From Candidatus Gottesmanbacteria bacterium (GTDB lineage Bacteria; Patescibacteriota; Microgenomatia; UBA10105; UBA927), in NCBI GenBank assembly GCA_023245355.1, contig JAHFKN010000005.1:1-33289 (forward strand): a stretch of DNA of 33,289 nt, written 5' to 3'. Under the pieces are notes generated by a model. That model was not told the origin of the DNA, ran no database searches, and saw only the letters and a program-made list of their open reading frames with translations. Positions 24,247 through 33,081 of this stretch are shown here, in pieces (positions within the stretch are counted from its first letter, which is position 1; every line of letters begins with the position of its first letter). A program made the position numbers and the translations under genes.

Positions 24247-24849
24247 ATGACCAGCGCACGATACACGGCATTTCTTTTCCTGACGGTTCTTTCCGGTATA
24301 CTGATACACACATGGTGGACGAAACGCCCGGTGTCACTGTGCAATACCCTCTCCTGCATTCAGATGGATGATTCATCACGTTTCCGCAACAAAGATACCT
24401 ACAGCGACACGCAGAGCACCTACCGGGCATTATTTGAACACAACGGGCGGTTTCTGCGCATAGATGCGCAGCGCACAGCCCAAAATTCAGCCGGACAGGA
24501 GCGTGACGCGGCAGTAACAAAAATAAAAGCCATGTTTGAAAAAGCACCGGCCCCTTACCCCGGGGAGATATCCGACGCGATCGTCTGCGATCCTGCATTT
24601 GTCCCGACATATGAGGAAATAGGACCCGATAAAGCACGCATTTCCCTGTTTGTCGGATATCTCAACAACAGAATGACGTTCGGTTCCTGTTCGCAAAGTC
24701 AGGCGGTCTACCGCGGGGCACTCGCTCTCATGCATTGTGCGGAACAATCCCTGCTACTGAGAGTAGAGCTGATTGCCAAAACCGATGACTTCGTGATCCA
24801 CGAAAAAGAACTGATGAATCAAATCCGTTCGCTTCGGTGTGGGAAGTAG
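24247..24849 (+). CDS. Small exported cysteine-rich protein of unknown function
   Basis: A 200-aa protein I do not recognise. Residues about 5-22 (RYTAFLFLTVLSGILIHTWW) form an N-terminal signal anchor with a basic start, so the rest is outside the membrane. The mature part has six cysteines (in SLCNTLSC, IVCDP, GSCSQ, MHCAE and the C-terminal RCGK), an arrangement that would suit three disulfides. It is on the plus strand within a minus-strand operon, starts from a promoter overlapping that of a sulfatase-like gene and ends 2 bases from the stop of the NPP-like gene. The context suggests a role with these envelope enzymes; there is no direct evidence. Confidence 0.7.
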   Translation: MTSARYTAFLFLTVLSGILIHTWWTKRPVSLCNTLSCIQMDDSSRFRNKDTYSDTQSTYRALFEHNGRFLRIDAQRTAQNSAGQERDAAVTKIKAMFEKAPAPYPGEISDAIVCDPAFVPTYEEIGPDKARISLFVGYLNNRMTFGSCSQSQAVYRGALALMHCAEQSLLLRVELIAKTDDFVIHEKELMNQIRSLRCGK

Positions 24850-24851
24850 AA

Positions 24852-26849
24852 TCAGCGGGTGAATATCTCGAGCGGTTTACCCTGCACGAATGACGGGATA
24901 GCAACTCCCAACGCGTTCATAATTGTCGGATATTGCTGAATCAGGGAGAACGGCTTGTCGCCCAAAAAGTTATTCTTCTTCACGCCGGGACCGGCCATAA
25001 TAAACGGTGTCCACATACCCGGCACATCAGCGGCTTTGATCGCCTGTTTGTATCCGGAAACCAAAGGCGCCGAAAACGGAACCAGATCAGCAGACATTTC
25101 TTCGTTCCATCCGTACCCCGGCGTATTTGCAATTACCAGGTCTCCGATGCGGTCGGGATCAAGCTGCATATAGGACTTTGCATTTTCCCATTTCACGATC
25201 TCTACGACGGGGGCTATCCCATTCTCATCTTTGAGATCTTTGAGTGTACTCATAACTTCATCCCGCAACGCCTCATATGCCGGTCCGCTTGCCCGGGTAT
25301 ATTTTCCGGCCAAGCCTGCTGGATTGATGTACACGTGCGCCATTTTAAGATACATGACTTTTGACTGTTTCCAGTCGATAATCGGCTCACCGGTTTTCGG
25401 ATCAATCGTGAATTTAAGCCATCCTTTTTTAGCAAACACGTTGTTTAAATTCACGCTCCGGTCAAGCGGAACCGCTCCGTGATCGCTACTTAAGACGATA
25501 TAGGTATTTTTGTCGGCCACTTTGAGTATTTCCCCGATCATCCCGTCAAGCTTTTTGTACATATCCTGCACTTCATTCCACAACTGATCCCGCACTTTCG
25601 GATCCATGGAGGCGTAGGAAGCACTCTTGGGATCCACCCCGCTCATCCACCATTTGCTGGTCAGCATCTGATTGGGCGTGTAGATATCGTGAATGACGAC
25701 GTCAGGAGAAAAATCATTTACCATGGCGCCGACGGCTTTCGTATGCCAGTCAAACGAAAGTTTGGCTTCGTCCATGAATGCTTTTTTGTCCTCGGGGTAA
25801 TAGATAAGCTGCGCGGGGAAATTATCCGCAAAATCCGTCATGGGTCCCACTGACTTTTCGAGTGCGTCAGCGGCAGCTTCAGGGAACGTAATATTGCGGT
25901 TTAATGCGTCGTAAAGTAACCTGATGCGGAAAAATCCGTTATCGCCGAGTTTTATGACTCCCGCTTTCACATGCGAATCTACATTGACGGACTTGTCTGC
26001 TGTTTTCCAAACCAATGTGATCGGCTGCCAATCGGTCCAATCCCCGACTGCGATATCACCGAGCTTCGTTTTTTTATCCAGCGAAAACATCACGCGGTCA
26101 GGTGACTTTTTCTCATCATTGGTGCTGTCATATATATAGGCGTACACCGGCGTTCCCCATCCGACGAGTGTTACCTCCGAAGGATCGGAAAAACTCATCG
26201 GAGGCGCTTCCCATCCTTTGGGGGTACCGCCGTCCAGATATTGGGTAAGCTGCGGTCCGAAATAAAACAGTCTGGTTCCCCTGCCCTGCTTTTTCCGCTG
26301 TGTCAGGTCACCGAGCGTTTCGAAATTCAGCGATGCGAAATCCGCTCCCCATCCGCCCCAGCGGCCACGGATAACTATCCCCTTCTGCACTTCCGGCGGC
26401 GTACTGCCGGGAACGGATAAAATTGCTACTTTCATGCCTGCCTCTTCCAGCGTTTTCCAGATAGGCGCTACTTTTTTGGCGGTAGAGCGGAAACCCGGCA
26501 CTGCAACGGCATCCAGAGGCTTGCCGACTTCACGCATGGGCCCGTCATCTACACCATGAACTTCCGGCATGGAACCGGTAAGTAACGTCGCAAAATTTGT
26601 CGGCGTGTGGCTCGGAAAATTCGGATATGAATATCCGTATGATCCGCGCTCCATCAGTTTTTTGATATTCGGGAGTTTCCCCTCGTTTGCCCATGCATAA
26701 ATATTAAAAAGACCGGGCTCAGCACGCATACCGTCGGGGATAAACCAGTAGAGTTTTACCGCGTGTTTCGGAGGGGAATTCCGTTTTTGTATAAATATAA
26801 ATCCACCTAACATCAACAGGGCAAGAACAAGTATGTATGTTCTCTTCAT
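24852..26849 (-). CDS. Exported alkaline phosphatase/NPP-like (type I phosphodiesterase family) protein
   Basis: A 665-aa protein with an N-terminal signal anchor (about residues 4-20). The catalytic domain starts YWFIPDGMRAEPG (metal ligand D39), with the nucleophile segment FPSHTPTNFATLLTG (a Thr at 82 or 84), the metal pair in VVIHDIYTPNQ and LSSDHGAVPLD, and the C-terminal FIMAGPGVKKNNF. These fit PF01663-type phosphodiesterases/nucleotide pyrophosphatases or phosphonoacetate-hydrolase-like enzymes. The central 150 residues (GRWGGWGADFASL onwards) are an inserted domain. I do not see the usual His before FIMAGPG (the sequence there is AADVPGMWTP), so the second metal site may differ. It lies 42 bases downstream of map. 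Confidence 0.82.
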   Translation of the reverse strand: MKRTYILVLALLMLGGFIFIQKRNSPPKHAVKLYWFIPDGMRAEPGLFNIYAWANEGKLPNIKKLMERGSYGYSYPNFPSHTPTNFATLLTGSMPEVHGVDDGPMREVGKPLDAVAVPGFRSTAKKVAPIWKTLEEAGMKVAILSVPGSTPPEVQKGIVIRGRWGGWGADFASLNFETLGDLTQRKKQGRGTRLFYFGPQLTQYLDGGTPKGWEAPPMSFSDPSEVTLVGWGTPVYAYIYDSTNDEKKSPDRVMFSLDKKTKLGDIAVGDWTDWQPITLVWKTADKSVNVDSHVKAGVIKLGDNGFFRIRLLYDALNRNITFPEAAADALEKSVGPMTDFADNFPAQLIYYPEDKKAFMDEAKLSFDWHTKAVGAMVNDFSPDVVIHDIYTPNQMLTSKWWMSGVDPKSASYASMDPKVRDQLWNEVQDMYKKLDGMIGEILKVADKNTYIVLSSDHGAVPLDRSVNLNNVFAKKGWLKFTIDPKTGEPIIDWKQSKVMYLKMAHVYINPAGLAGKYTRASGPAYEALRDEVMSTLKDLKDENGIAPVVEIVKWENAKSYMQLDPDRIGDLVIANTPGYGWNEEMSADLVPFSAPLVSGYKQAIKAADVPGMWTPFIMAGPGVKKNNFLGDKPFSLIQQYPTIMNALGVAIPSFVQGKPLEIFTR

Positions 26850-26891
26850 TAGCCTTGAGCGTAATACATCAAATACACCTGCGTCAAGGGG

Positions 26892-27677
26892 TTATCCCTT
26901 TGCAGAAAGAAGCGGGGTAAGAATAACCGGGTCGCCGTCAGTAATTGCTACCGTATGTTCAAATACTGAAGACAGTGAATGATCCCGGGTCGCAATCGAC
27001 CATCCGTCATCAAGATAAATCATCGCGGGATTCCCCATGGTATAGATTACCTCTATGGCTATCGTCATGCCGGTTGTAAGGGGCGGTGTTTTTTCTATTG
27101 AACCCTTCAGATACCCCGGAATCTGTGGGGGTTCATGCAGTGTCGTACCGACTCCGTGCCCGACTAATGATTTGGCTATCCCGTACCCCGATCCTTCGAC
27201 AATATCCTGGATTACTTTTGAGATATGTCCGACTCTGTTACCGTTTCTTGCCTGCTTCGTTGCTTCCGTCAATGCATCGAGCCCAACCTGCAAAAATTTC
27301 TCCACACGTTTTGGCGTCTCATACGTGCTGCCCGGCGCCCGGATAACTTTTGTCCATGCGGTATCCGTATGATACGTCTTATGGATAAGCCCGATATCGA
27401 TCGTAAGAACATCTCCTTCTTTTACTCTGTATTCCGACGGGATACCGTGTACAATCACGTCGTTAATACAAAGACATGTTGCCCATTTATAATCGGCGAC
27501 CGTCGAAAACGACGGCTTCATGCCGGCCTCTTTTATGCGCTTTTGTGCACGCGCTTCTATCTCCAAAAGCGACACACCGGGAATTGCCATATCAACAAGT
27601 TCTTTCAGTACCAAAGAGAGGACAGCTCCTCCCTCTTTCATCGCGGATATTTTCTGTTCCGTTTGTTTGTCACTCAT
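26892..27677 (-). CDS. map: Methionine aminopeptidase, type I
   Basis: A 261-aa enzyme that removes N-terminal Met from nascent proteins. The five metal ligands are visible in order: Asp in LTIDIGL, Asp in HTDTAWT, His in GHGVGTTLHEPPQI, Glu in IAIEVIYTMG and Glu in SSVFEHTVAIT. No zinc-finger extension. It overlaps the upstream kinase gene by 4 bases (ATGA), as expected for a gene in the secY-adk-map part of the spc operon. Confidence 0.95.
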   Translation of the reverse strand: MSDKQTEQKISAMKEGGAVLSLVLKELVDMAIPGVSLLEIEARAQKRIKEAGMKPSFSTVADYKWATCLCINDVIVHGIPSEYRVKEGDVLTIDIGLIHKTYHTDTAWTKVIRAPGSTYETPKRVEKFLQVGLDALTEATKQARNGNRVGHISKVIQDIVEGSGYGIAKSLVGHGVGTTLHEPPQIPGYLKGSIEKTPPLTTGMTIAIEVIYTMGNPAMIYLDDGWSIATRDHSLSSVFEHTVAITDGDPVILTPLLSAKG

Positions 27678-28225
27678 ATGAGGGTCTGCAAAAACGTCTG
27701 TAGTTCCGAGTCCAGGTCCTGCGGCGTTCCTTCATTTTTTATCACGTAGTCTGCGATTGCAATCGGGCCTCCGGAATTAAGCTTTTCTATTTCTGCACGG
27801 TCCCGTTCTTTTGATTCCTTTTCCGTCAGCGGACGGACTGTCCGGCTGGCAAGACGCGCGTACCGCGTAGCAGGAGATGCATACACGGAAAGTACACGCA
27901 GCCCCGGAAATTTTGCTTTGAGATATACGTATTCTTCCCAGCTGCGCATGCCGTCGAGAGCGATTTTATGCGTAGACACTTCTGCTTCCCGTATTCTCGG
28001 CTCGATCTTAATAGCCATTGCGGCCATACCGAGTTCTTTCCTGATGTTTTCCCGGTATTGCCGCTCGTTGGTTTCGTTCAACTCCAATCCCAATTCCTTG
28101 AGTCCGATATCCGTCTGGTCCCCGAATCGGAGGACGGTAAATCCGTGTTCACGGAAAAAATCAGAGGCTTTCGTTTTGCCGGAACCGGGAAGACCGACGA
28201 TAGCTATATATACCGTGTTGTTCAC
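27674..28225 (-). CDS. P-loop kinase of the dephospho-CoA kinase/UPF0200-like type
   Basis: A 183-aa P-loop protein. Walker A is GLPGSGKT at residues 10-17; a Lid-like stretch follows with RTVRPLTEKESKERDRAEIE, and ALDGMRSWEEYVYLKAKFPG resembles the IDGIRS motif of archaeal UPF0200/dephospho-CoA-kinase-like proteins; the ending IADYVIKNEG is the usual last strand of NMP-type kinases. A nucleotide or CoA-precursor kinase is likely; the substrate is not clear. It starts with GTG at 28225, overlapping the adk stop (GTGA), and ends overlapping map (ATGA), so adk, this gene and map are strictly coupled. Confidence 0.75.
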   Translation of the reverse strand: MNNTVYIAIVGLPGSGKTKASDFFREHGFTVLRFGDQTDIGLKELGLELNETNERQYRENIRKELGMAAMAIKIEPRIREAEVSTHKIALDGMRSWEEYVYLKAKFPGLRVLSVYASPATRYARLASRTVRPLTEKESKERDRAEIEKLNSGGPIAIADYVIKNEGTPQDLDSELQTFLQTLI

Positions 28226-28767
28226 GAAACCCCCAAACCAGAGAGAATCTGTGTTGTGACGTCTTCAATGGATTTTTCGCCGTCTACTTCAAGCAATCTG
28301 TTTTGCTTGCGGTAATACTCCAGCACCGGCTCCGTCACATCATGGAACAGCTGGATACGTTTCCGTATGGCCTGCAGCGTATTATCTTCGCGTATTCCGT
28401 CTTCAAACCGGCCGCTTAAACGCCACAGCGCTTCTTTGTCCGTTACCTTAAGGTAAATGACCCGTTCAACGCCGTTGGTAAAATCTTCTGCCTGTTTTGA
28501 GGTTCTCGGGAACCCATCCAGGATATATCCGTTTTTGTATTCGGGTTTTGCAAGATACTCTTCGATAATCGGAATCGCTTTCTCATCGGGAATGAGGTAT
28601 CCGGCATTTAATGTTTCTTTGACATATCTGCCCCAGGAAGTTTTTTCCTGCGACATCTGGCGGAATATATGCCCGCTGGATAAATACGGTATCCCCAGCC
28701 GTTCGCTCAATATATTGCCCTGCGTCGACTTCCCTGATCCCTGTATTCCCACAAGTATAAGCTTCAT
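28222..28767 (-). CDS. adk: Adenylate kinase (short form)
   Basis: A 181-aa enzyme making ADP from AMP and ATP. Walker A is GIQGSGKST (residues 7-15), the AMP-binding part YLSSGHIFRQM and the LDGFPRTSKQAEDF motif are present. It lacks the long LID with a zinc site, as in the short forms. GIQGSGKST carries Ser where most adenylate kinases have Gly-Thr (GKGT), a minor deviation. AAAGGA lies upstream of the ATG. It follows secY with an 18-base gap, as in many spc operons. Confidence 0.93.
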   Translation of the reverse strand: MKLILVGIQGSGKSTQGNILSERLGIPYLSSGHIFRQMSQEKTSWGRYVKETLNAGYLIPDEKAIPIIEEYLAKPEYKNGYILDGFPRTSKQAEDFTNGVERVIYLKVTDKEALWRLSGRFEDGIREDNTLQAIRKRIQLFHDVTEPVLEYYRKQNRLLEVDGEKSIEDVTTQILSGLGVS

Positions 28768-28785
28768 ATATGCTATGAGTCCTTT

Positions 28786-30072
28786 CTACTCCAGAAATCC
28801 TTCGTAATTACGCATGACAAGCTGCGCTTCCAATGCTTTCACGGTTTCCAACACGACAGACACGACGATCAGTACTCCGGTGCCTCCGATAAGCAATGTG
28901 GAAAGCCCGGAAATACCGCGCGCCAGCGAAGGAAAGACCGCCAAAATTCCCAAAAAGAGCGCTCCGGCTAGCGTGATGCGCGTTAAAATATAATTTAAGT
29001 AATTGGCAGTCGGGCTGCCCGGCCGTATTCCGGGAATAAATCCTCCGTACTTCTGGATTTCTCCTGCTATCTTGGTCGGATTAAACGTAATTGCGGTATA
29101 AAAATACGTAAATCCTATGACCAGGAAAAAATAAATAAGGTTATACGAAAGGCCGTTGGGGTTAAACGCGGTCGTCAAAAAGCGGCCGAATCCCGCGATG
29201 GCAGGATTTTGGAGCTGCTGCAAAAATCCTCCCAGAAGTGACGGAAGCAGCACAAGAGAAACGGCAAAGATGATGGGAATTACTCCCGCCTGATTAACGC
29301 GGAGCGGCAGATACGACGTATTGCCGCCGTACATTTTGTTTCCCCGGATGCGTCTGGCATAATGAACCGGAATCCTGCGCACCGCCTCATTCATAAACAC
29401 GGTTCCCGCAATGACGATAAGCGCGACGAATCCGAACAGCGCGACGTTCGTGAGCTGCTCCGGCTGAAATACGCTGGCCGTCTGAAACATAACGACAGGC
29501 AGCCGTCCGACGATACCGGCAAATATCAGAAGCGATATGCCGTTTCCGACGCCGTACTCGGTGATCAGTTCGCCCAACCACATGACAAACAGGGTACCGG
29601 CAGTCATGGTGAGCACGACGGCTATCAGGGTTAACGGATTCATCACACCGACGATTCCCTGATTCCGAAGCAGTAAATACATGCCGATCGACTGCATGGC
29701 CGCCAGCGGCACGGTGATAAACCGCGTATACTGGTTAATTTTTTCCCGGCCGAATTCCCCTTCTTTCTGCAATTCTTCCAGTTTGGGAAATACGATGGTC
29801 AGAAGTTGCAGGATAATCGACGCGTTAATATACGGGTTCAGTCCCAACGCCAATACGGAAAAATTCACCAATGTTCCGCCTGAAAATATATCCAACAATC
29901 CCAAAAATTGATTCTGGGAAAACAGCAGTGCCAGTTTTGTGCGGTCGATTCCCGGAATGGGAACGTGGGCAAATACTCTGAAGATAACAAAAATGAGTGC
30001 GGTAAGCAGTATCTTGCGTCGCAGTTCAGGCGATTTCCAACTGTTGACCAGGGCAGTCAAAATTGTGTTCAT
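28786..30072 (-). CDS. secY: Protein translocase subunit SecY
   Basis: A 428-aa channel subunit with ten membrane segments. Recognisable blocks are [14 protein letters not shown] after the first helix, the plug region with [20 protein letters not shown], the loop [20 protein letters not shown], and [20 protein letters not shown] before the last pair of helices. It forms the SecYEG pore for exported proteins, including the signal-anchored enzymes in this window. Between rplO and adk. Confidence 0.97.
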   Translation of the reverse strand: MNTILTALVNSWKSPELRRKILLTALIFVIFRVFAHVPIPGIDRTKLALLFSQNQFLGLLDIFSGGTLVNFSVLALGLNPYINASIILQLLTIVFPKLEELQKEGEFGREKINQYTRFITVPLAAMQSIGMYLLLRNQGIVGVMNPLTLIAVVLTMTAGTLFVMWLGELITEYGVGNGISLLIFAGIVGRLPVVMFQTASVFQPEQLTNVALFGFVALIVIAGTVFMNEAVRRIPVHYARRIRGNKMYGGNTSYLPLRVNQAGVIPIIFAVSLVLLPSLLGGFLQQLQNPAIAGFGRFLTTAFNPNGLSYNLIYFFLVIGFTYFYTAITFNPTKIAGEIQKYGGFIPGIRPGSPTANYLNYILTRITLAGALFLGILAVFPSLARGISGLSTLLIGGTGVLIVVSVVLETVKALEAQLVMRNYEGFLE

Positions 30073-30114
30073 GTTTTGGTGATACCGATTCTGTCAGACA
30101 ACTCCACCGATTAG

Positions 30115-30540
30115 TCAGGCAATGTTCCCGCCGGCTTTTTCAATCAACTTCCGGGCTCCCGCTGAACACGGAACAGATACCGTCAATGCGACGCTTAACG
30201 CTTTGCCGGAAAGTATTTTCGCCTGCGTTGCGGATTCCGGAATAACGTTGTGTTTCTTGAGGCTTTCCAGAGTCACGACGGAACCTGCCGGAAATACGGA
30301 AAGCAATCCAATTGCGACCGTCACGGGTTTGGACTGTAAGGATTTATTCCGTTGTTTGCCGCGTAAAAACGGCAGCCGCTTCATAACGGACAACTGACCG
30401 CCCTCAAAATGAGGAGGGATTGTTCCACGGGCTTTCTGGCCCTTGGTACCACGACCTGCAGTTTTGCCCCGGCCTGAACCGTGTCCGCGGCCAAGTCGTT
30501 TTTTTGATCTGTCTACCGTCTGACGTAATGTGTGTATCAT
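30115..30540 (-). CDS. rplO: 50S ribosomal protein L15
   Basis: A 141-aa L15 starting [20 protein letters not shown], with the glycine-rich [20 protein letters not shown] and the [17 protein letters not shown] region; the C-terminal [13 protein letters not shown] is the usual ending. An alternative ATG at 30546 would add Met-His. It directly follows rpsE (10 bases), so rpmD is missing from its usual place. Confidence 0.96.
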   Translation of the reverse strand: MIHTLRQTVDRSKKRLGRGHGSGRGKTAGRGTKGQKARGTIPPHFEGGQLSVMKRLPFLRGKQRNKSLQSKPVTVAIGLLSVFPAGSVVTLESLKKHNVIPESATQAKILSGKALSVALTVSVPCSAGARKLIEKAGGNIA

Positions 30541-30550
30541 ATGCATTGTA

Positions 30551-31033
30551 TTACGATCGTGATTTTATAGCCTTTAATTGTTTCAGCGCTTCCATAGTAG
30601 CATAGACATTTGATGCTTTGTTGCTTGTCCCTAATATTTTGGAAACGATATCGCGGATACCTGCCGCTTCGACGACTGCCCGCACCGGGCCTCCCGCAAT
30701 AACGCCCGTTCCTGCAGGTGCCGGCTTCAACATAATCCGGGCTGCTCCCAGTTTGACAAATACCACATGGGGAATCGTTGTTTTGTTAAGCGGAACGGTA
30801 ATTAAATGTTTCCGCGCATACAGGACTGCTTTTTTCACTGCTGCAGACACGTCCGGCGCGCCTCCCAATCCGGCTCCTACTCTCCCCTTTTTGTCACCGA
30901 CGACAACGAGGACCGAGAATCCGATTTTGTTTCCGCCTTTGGTCTTTTTGGACACACGGTTTACCTGTACCACTTTTTCTTCAAATTCACTCGGCACTCC
31001 GCGGTCAGGACGTCTGGAACCATAATTCATCAT
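30551..31033 (-). CDS. rpsE: 30S ribosomal protein S5
   Basis: A 160-aa S5. The double-stranded-RNA-binding fold begins FEEKVVQVNRVSKKTKGGNK; the second domain contains LKPAPAGTGVIAGGPVRAVV and SKILGTSNKASNVYATMEAL. It overlaps rplR by 4 bases; GGAGG inside the rplR end serves as its Shine-Dalgarno sequence. Confidence 0.97.
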   Translation of the reverse strand: MMNYGSRRPDRGVPSEFEEKVVQVNRVSKKTKGGNKIGFSVLVVVGDKKGRVGAGLGGAPDVSAAVKKAVLYARKHLITVPLNKTTIPHVVFVKLGAARIMLKPAPAGTGVIAGGPVRAVVEAAGIRDIVSKILGTSNKASNVYATMEALKQLKAIKSRS

Positions 31034-31359
31034 ACTTCTAACCCTCCTTCTCGGATTGCTTCAGCGACGGCTTTTATTGCCCCGTGATAGCGATAACCCG
31101 AGCGGTCAAATACTACCTTCGTTATTTTTTTGGCCTTGGCTTTTTCGGCAATGACACTTCCTAATTTCGTGGCAGCCGCGACATTTTTGCCTTTGGTCCA
31201 CGCAGACAGAATCGTCATGGCTTTATCGTCGTCGACTAACTGAACCATCATCCGCATATTAGAACGGAATACCGCAACGCGCGGCCGGCTTTGGGTTCCG
31301 CTCAGCCTGCGGCGGATAGACAACTTACGTTTTAAGCGCATTTCTTTTTTGGTTTTCAT
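31030..31359 (-). CDS. rplR: 50S ribosomal protein L18
   Basis: A 109-aa L18, the 5S-rRNA binder, with RRRLSGTQSRPRVAVFRSNM and the C-terminal FDRSGYRYHGAIKAVAEAIR. Length is slightly short but complete. It overlaps rpsE by 4 bases and follows rplF after 3 bases. Confidence 0.96.
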   Translation of the reverse strand: MKTKKEMRLKRKLSIRRRLSGTQSRPRVAVFRSNMRMMVQLVDDDKAMTILSAWTKGKNVAAATKLGSVIAEKAKAKKITKVVFDRSGYRYHGAIKAVAEAIREGGLEV

Positions 31360-31362
31360 AGG

Positions 31363-31923
31363 TTACTTAGCTCCGGGAGCTCCTCCTACTGCTTTGGCGG
31401 ACTTACCTGCCTTTTTACGGATATGTTCACCCGTATATTTGATACCTTTGCCTTTATACGGCTCCGGCGGTTTCACTCCGCGTACGGACGCTGCTACCTG
31501 GCCCACCAGATATTTGTCGATCCCGCTCACCATAATTTTCCCTTCGGTAACGGTAAACGTGATTCCGGAAGGGGGTGTTAATACCACCGGATGGGAAAAT
31601 CCGACGGAAAGTGACAAATCCGTGCCGTTTAATGCCGCCCGGTATCCGACGCCGGATAACTCAAGCTGTCTTTGCCAGCCCTTGGTCACGCCTGTCATGG
31701 CATTTTTCATGAGTGCCACGGTCGTTCCGTGAAGTGCTTTTACTTTTTTGTCATTTCTCGTCCGTGCGGCAACAAGCGATTCGCCTTCCTGCGTCACGGC
31801 TATCCCGTCAGGAACGGTAACGGTAAGCTCGCCTTTGGGGCCTTTAAACACTACCGTGTTACCCGTACGTGTTACGGTAACATCTTTTGTTATGACCACT
31901 GGTGTATTTCCGATTCGTGACAT
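31363..31923 (-). CDS. rplF: 50S ribosomal protein L6
   Basis: A 186-aa L6: MSRIGNTPVVITKDVTVTRT at the N-terminus, and PEPYKGKGIKYTGEHIRKKA near the end, the diagnostic L6 C-terminal motif. The tail GKSAKAVGGAPGAK is slightly extended. AAGGAG lies about 10 bases before the ATG. Confidence 0.97.
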   Translation of the reverse strand: MSRIGNTPVVITKDVTVTRTGNTVVFKGPKGELTVTVPDGIAVTQEGESLVAARTRNDKKVKALHGTTVALMKNAMTGVTKGWQRQLELSGVGYRAALNGTDLSLSVGFSHPVVLTPPSGITFTVTEGKIMVSGIDKYLVGQVAASVRGVKPPEPYKGKGIKYTGEHIRKKAGKSAKAVGGAPGAK

Positions 31924-31936
31924 AAGTTAGTACTCC

Positions 31937-32332
31937 TTACCACACTTCACACAATAATTCTCCGCCGACTCCCTGTTTTCGTGCATCTTTACCGCTCATA
32001 ACTCCGTTGGGAGTGGATATAATTGCGATTCCCTGCCCTCCCATAACCATCGGGATCTTTTTCTTGTTGATGTACCAGCGAAGACCCGGTTTACTTATGC
32101 GGCGCACGCCGGTAAGTAACGGCTCTTTTCCTTCGTACGTCAATTCAATCTGCAATACGGGGCCGTGAGATCCTTTTGTCTCTTCAACATGAGACAGATA
32201 TCCTTCCCGTACGAGAAGCTTGGCCACTGCAACCTTGAGCTTACTGCTGGGAAGCTCAATCGTTTTTTTGTGCGCCAGAGCCGCATTTCTGATGCGGGTT
32301 AACATGTCTCCGATAGGATCGCTTATCATCAT
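31937..32332 (-). CDS. rpsH: 30S ribosomal protein S8
   Basis: A 131-aa S8 beginning MMISDPIGDMLTRIRNAALA, ending with the conserved GIAIISTPNGVMSGKDARKQ and GVGGELLCEVW. AAAGGAG precedes the start. Start could equally be the second ATG, one codon later. S8 also represses the spc operon in E. coli; no obvious target was searched for here. Confidence 0.97.
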   Translation of the reverse strand: MMISDPIGDMLTRIRNAALAHKKTIELPSSKLKVAVAKLLVREGYLSHVEETKGSHGPVLQIELTYEGKEPLLTGVRRISKPGLRWYINKKKIPMVMGGQGIAIISTPNGVMSGKDARKQGVGGELLCEVW

Positions 32333-32345
32333 ACTTTTTTCTCCT

Positions 32346-32531
32346 TTACCAAGACGCCTTTACTACCCCCGGCAGTTCGCCTTTATGCGCGAGCTTCCGG
32401 AAACAGATACGGCACAATTTAAACTTCCGCATATACGCCCGGCTTCTGCCGCAGAGCATGCAACGGTTTCTGTGTCGGACTGCGAATTTTTGTTTATGCT
32501 CAAATTTCACTACATCAGATGTTTTTGCCAT
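32346..32531 (-). CDS. rpsN: 30S ribosomal protein S14, zinc-binding short form
   Basis: A 61-aa S14 of the zinc (type Z) form. Zinc ligands C24, C27, C40 and C43 lie in CMLCGR and CRICF; the ending [10 protein letters not shown] is diagnostic. ATG 32531 comes one base after the rplE stop, with GAAGGAG just upstream inside rplE. An upstream in-frame extension to 32594 is not part of the family. Confidence 0.96.
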   Translation of the reverse strand: MAKTSDVVKFEHKQKFAVRHRNRCMLCGRSRAYMRKFKLCRICFRKLAHKGELPGVVKASW

Positions 32532-32532
32532 A

Positions 32533-33081
32533 TTATTTCTCCTTCGCAAACGGCATACCCATTGCCGCAAGCAGTGCTTTACCGGCTTTATCATTCCCTG
32601 CGTTTGTCACAAATGTTATTTCAAAACCGCGTGTTTTATCAATCAGGCTGTAATCCAGTTCCGGAAATATCGACTGATCCGTCACTCCCAATGTATAGTT
32701 CCCTCGTCCGTCAAATCCCCTGTTCGGCACGCCGCGGAAATCGCGCACACGGGGCAGTGCCACGATAGTGAGACGGGTGATGAAATCATACATCCTGATC
32801 CCGCGGAGCGTTACGCGCAGTCCGACCGGATCACCGGCACGGAGTTTAAATGTCGAAATTGCCATTTTTGCCCTGGTTATATGCGGACGCTGTCCGGTTA
32901 TGATACCGAGCTGCTCGCGTGCTTTATCGATCACTTTTTTATCTTTCTGCGCCTCTCCGCCTATGCCGCAGTTCACTACGATTTTGACTAGCTTCGGAAC
33001 TGCCATGATATTTTTGACCTCTAACTCTTTCATGAGTTTCGGGATCAGTTCTTTTGTATATGTATCGCGTAATCCGTTCAT
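32533..33081 (-). CDS. rplE: 50S ribosomal protein L5
   Basis: A 182-aa L5 with [40 protein letters not shown], the 5S-contact region [19 protein letters not shown] and the ending [20 protein letters not shown]. Its start overlaps the rplX stop by 4 bases (ATGA). Confidence 0.97.
   Translation of the reverse strand: MNGLRDTYTKELIPKLMKELEVKNIMAVPKLVKIVVNCGIGGEAQKDKKVIDKAREQLGIITGQRPHITRAKMAISTFKLRAGDPVGLRVTLRGIRMYDFITRLTIVALPRVRDFRGVPNRGFDGRGNYTLGVTDQSIFPELDYSLIDKTRGFEITFVTNAGNDKAGKALLAAMGMPFAKEK

Noticed and set aside
24245-24747. Minus-strand ORFs opposite the Cys-rich gene, as alternatives to it
   Set aside because: They have no signal sequence or coherent start, while the plus-strand frame has a promoter, a signal anchor and regular cysteine spacing.
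26853-26889. CCTTGA...TCAAGG inverted repeat between map and the NPP-like gene as an operator or terminator
   Set aside because: Only six matching bases per arm over a 25-base spacer and no U-tract; too weak to call.
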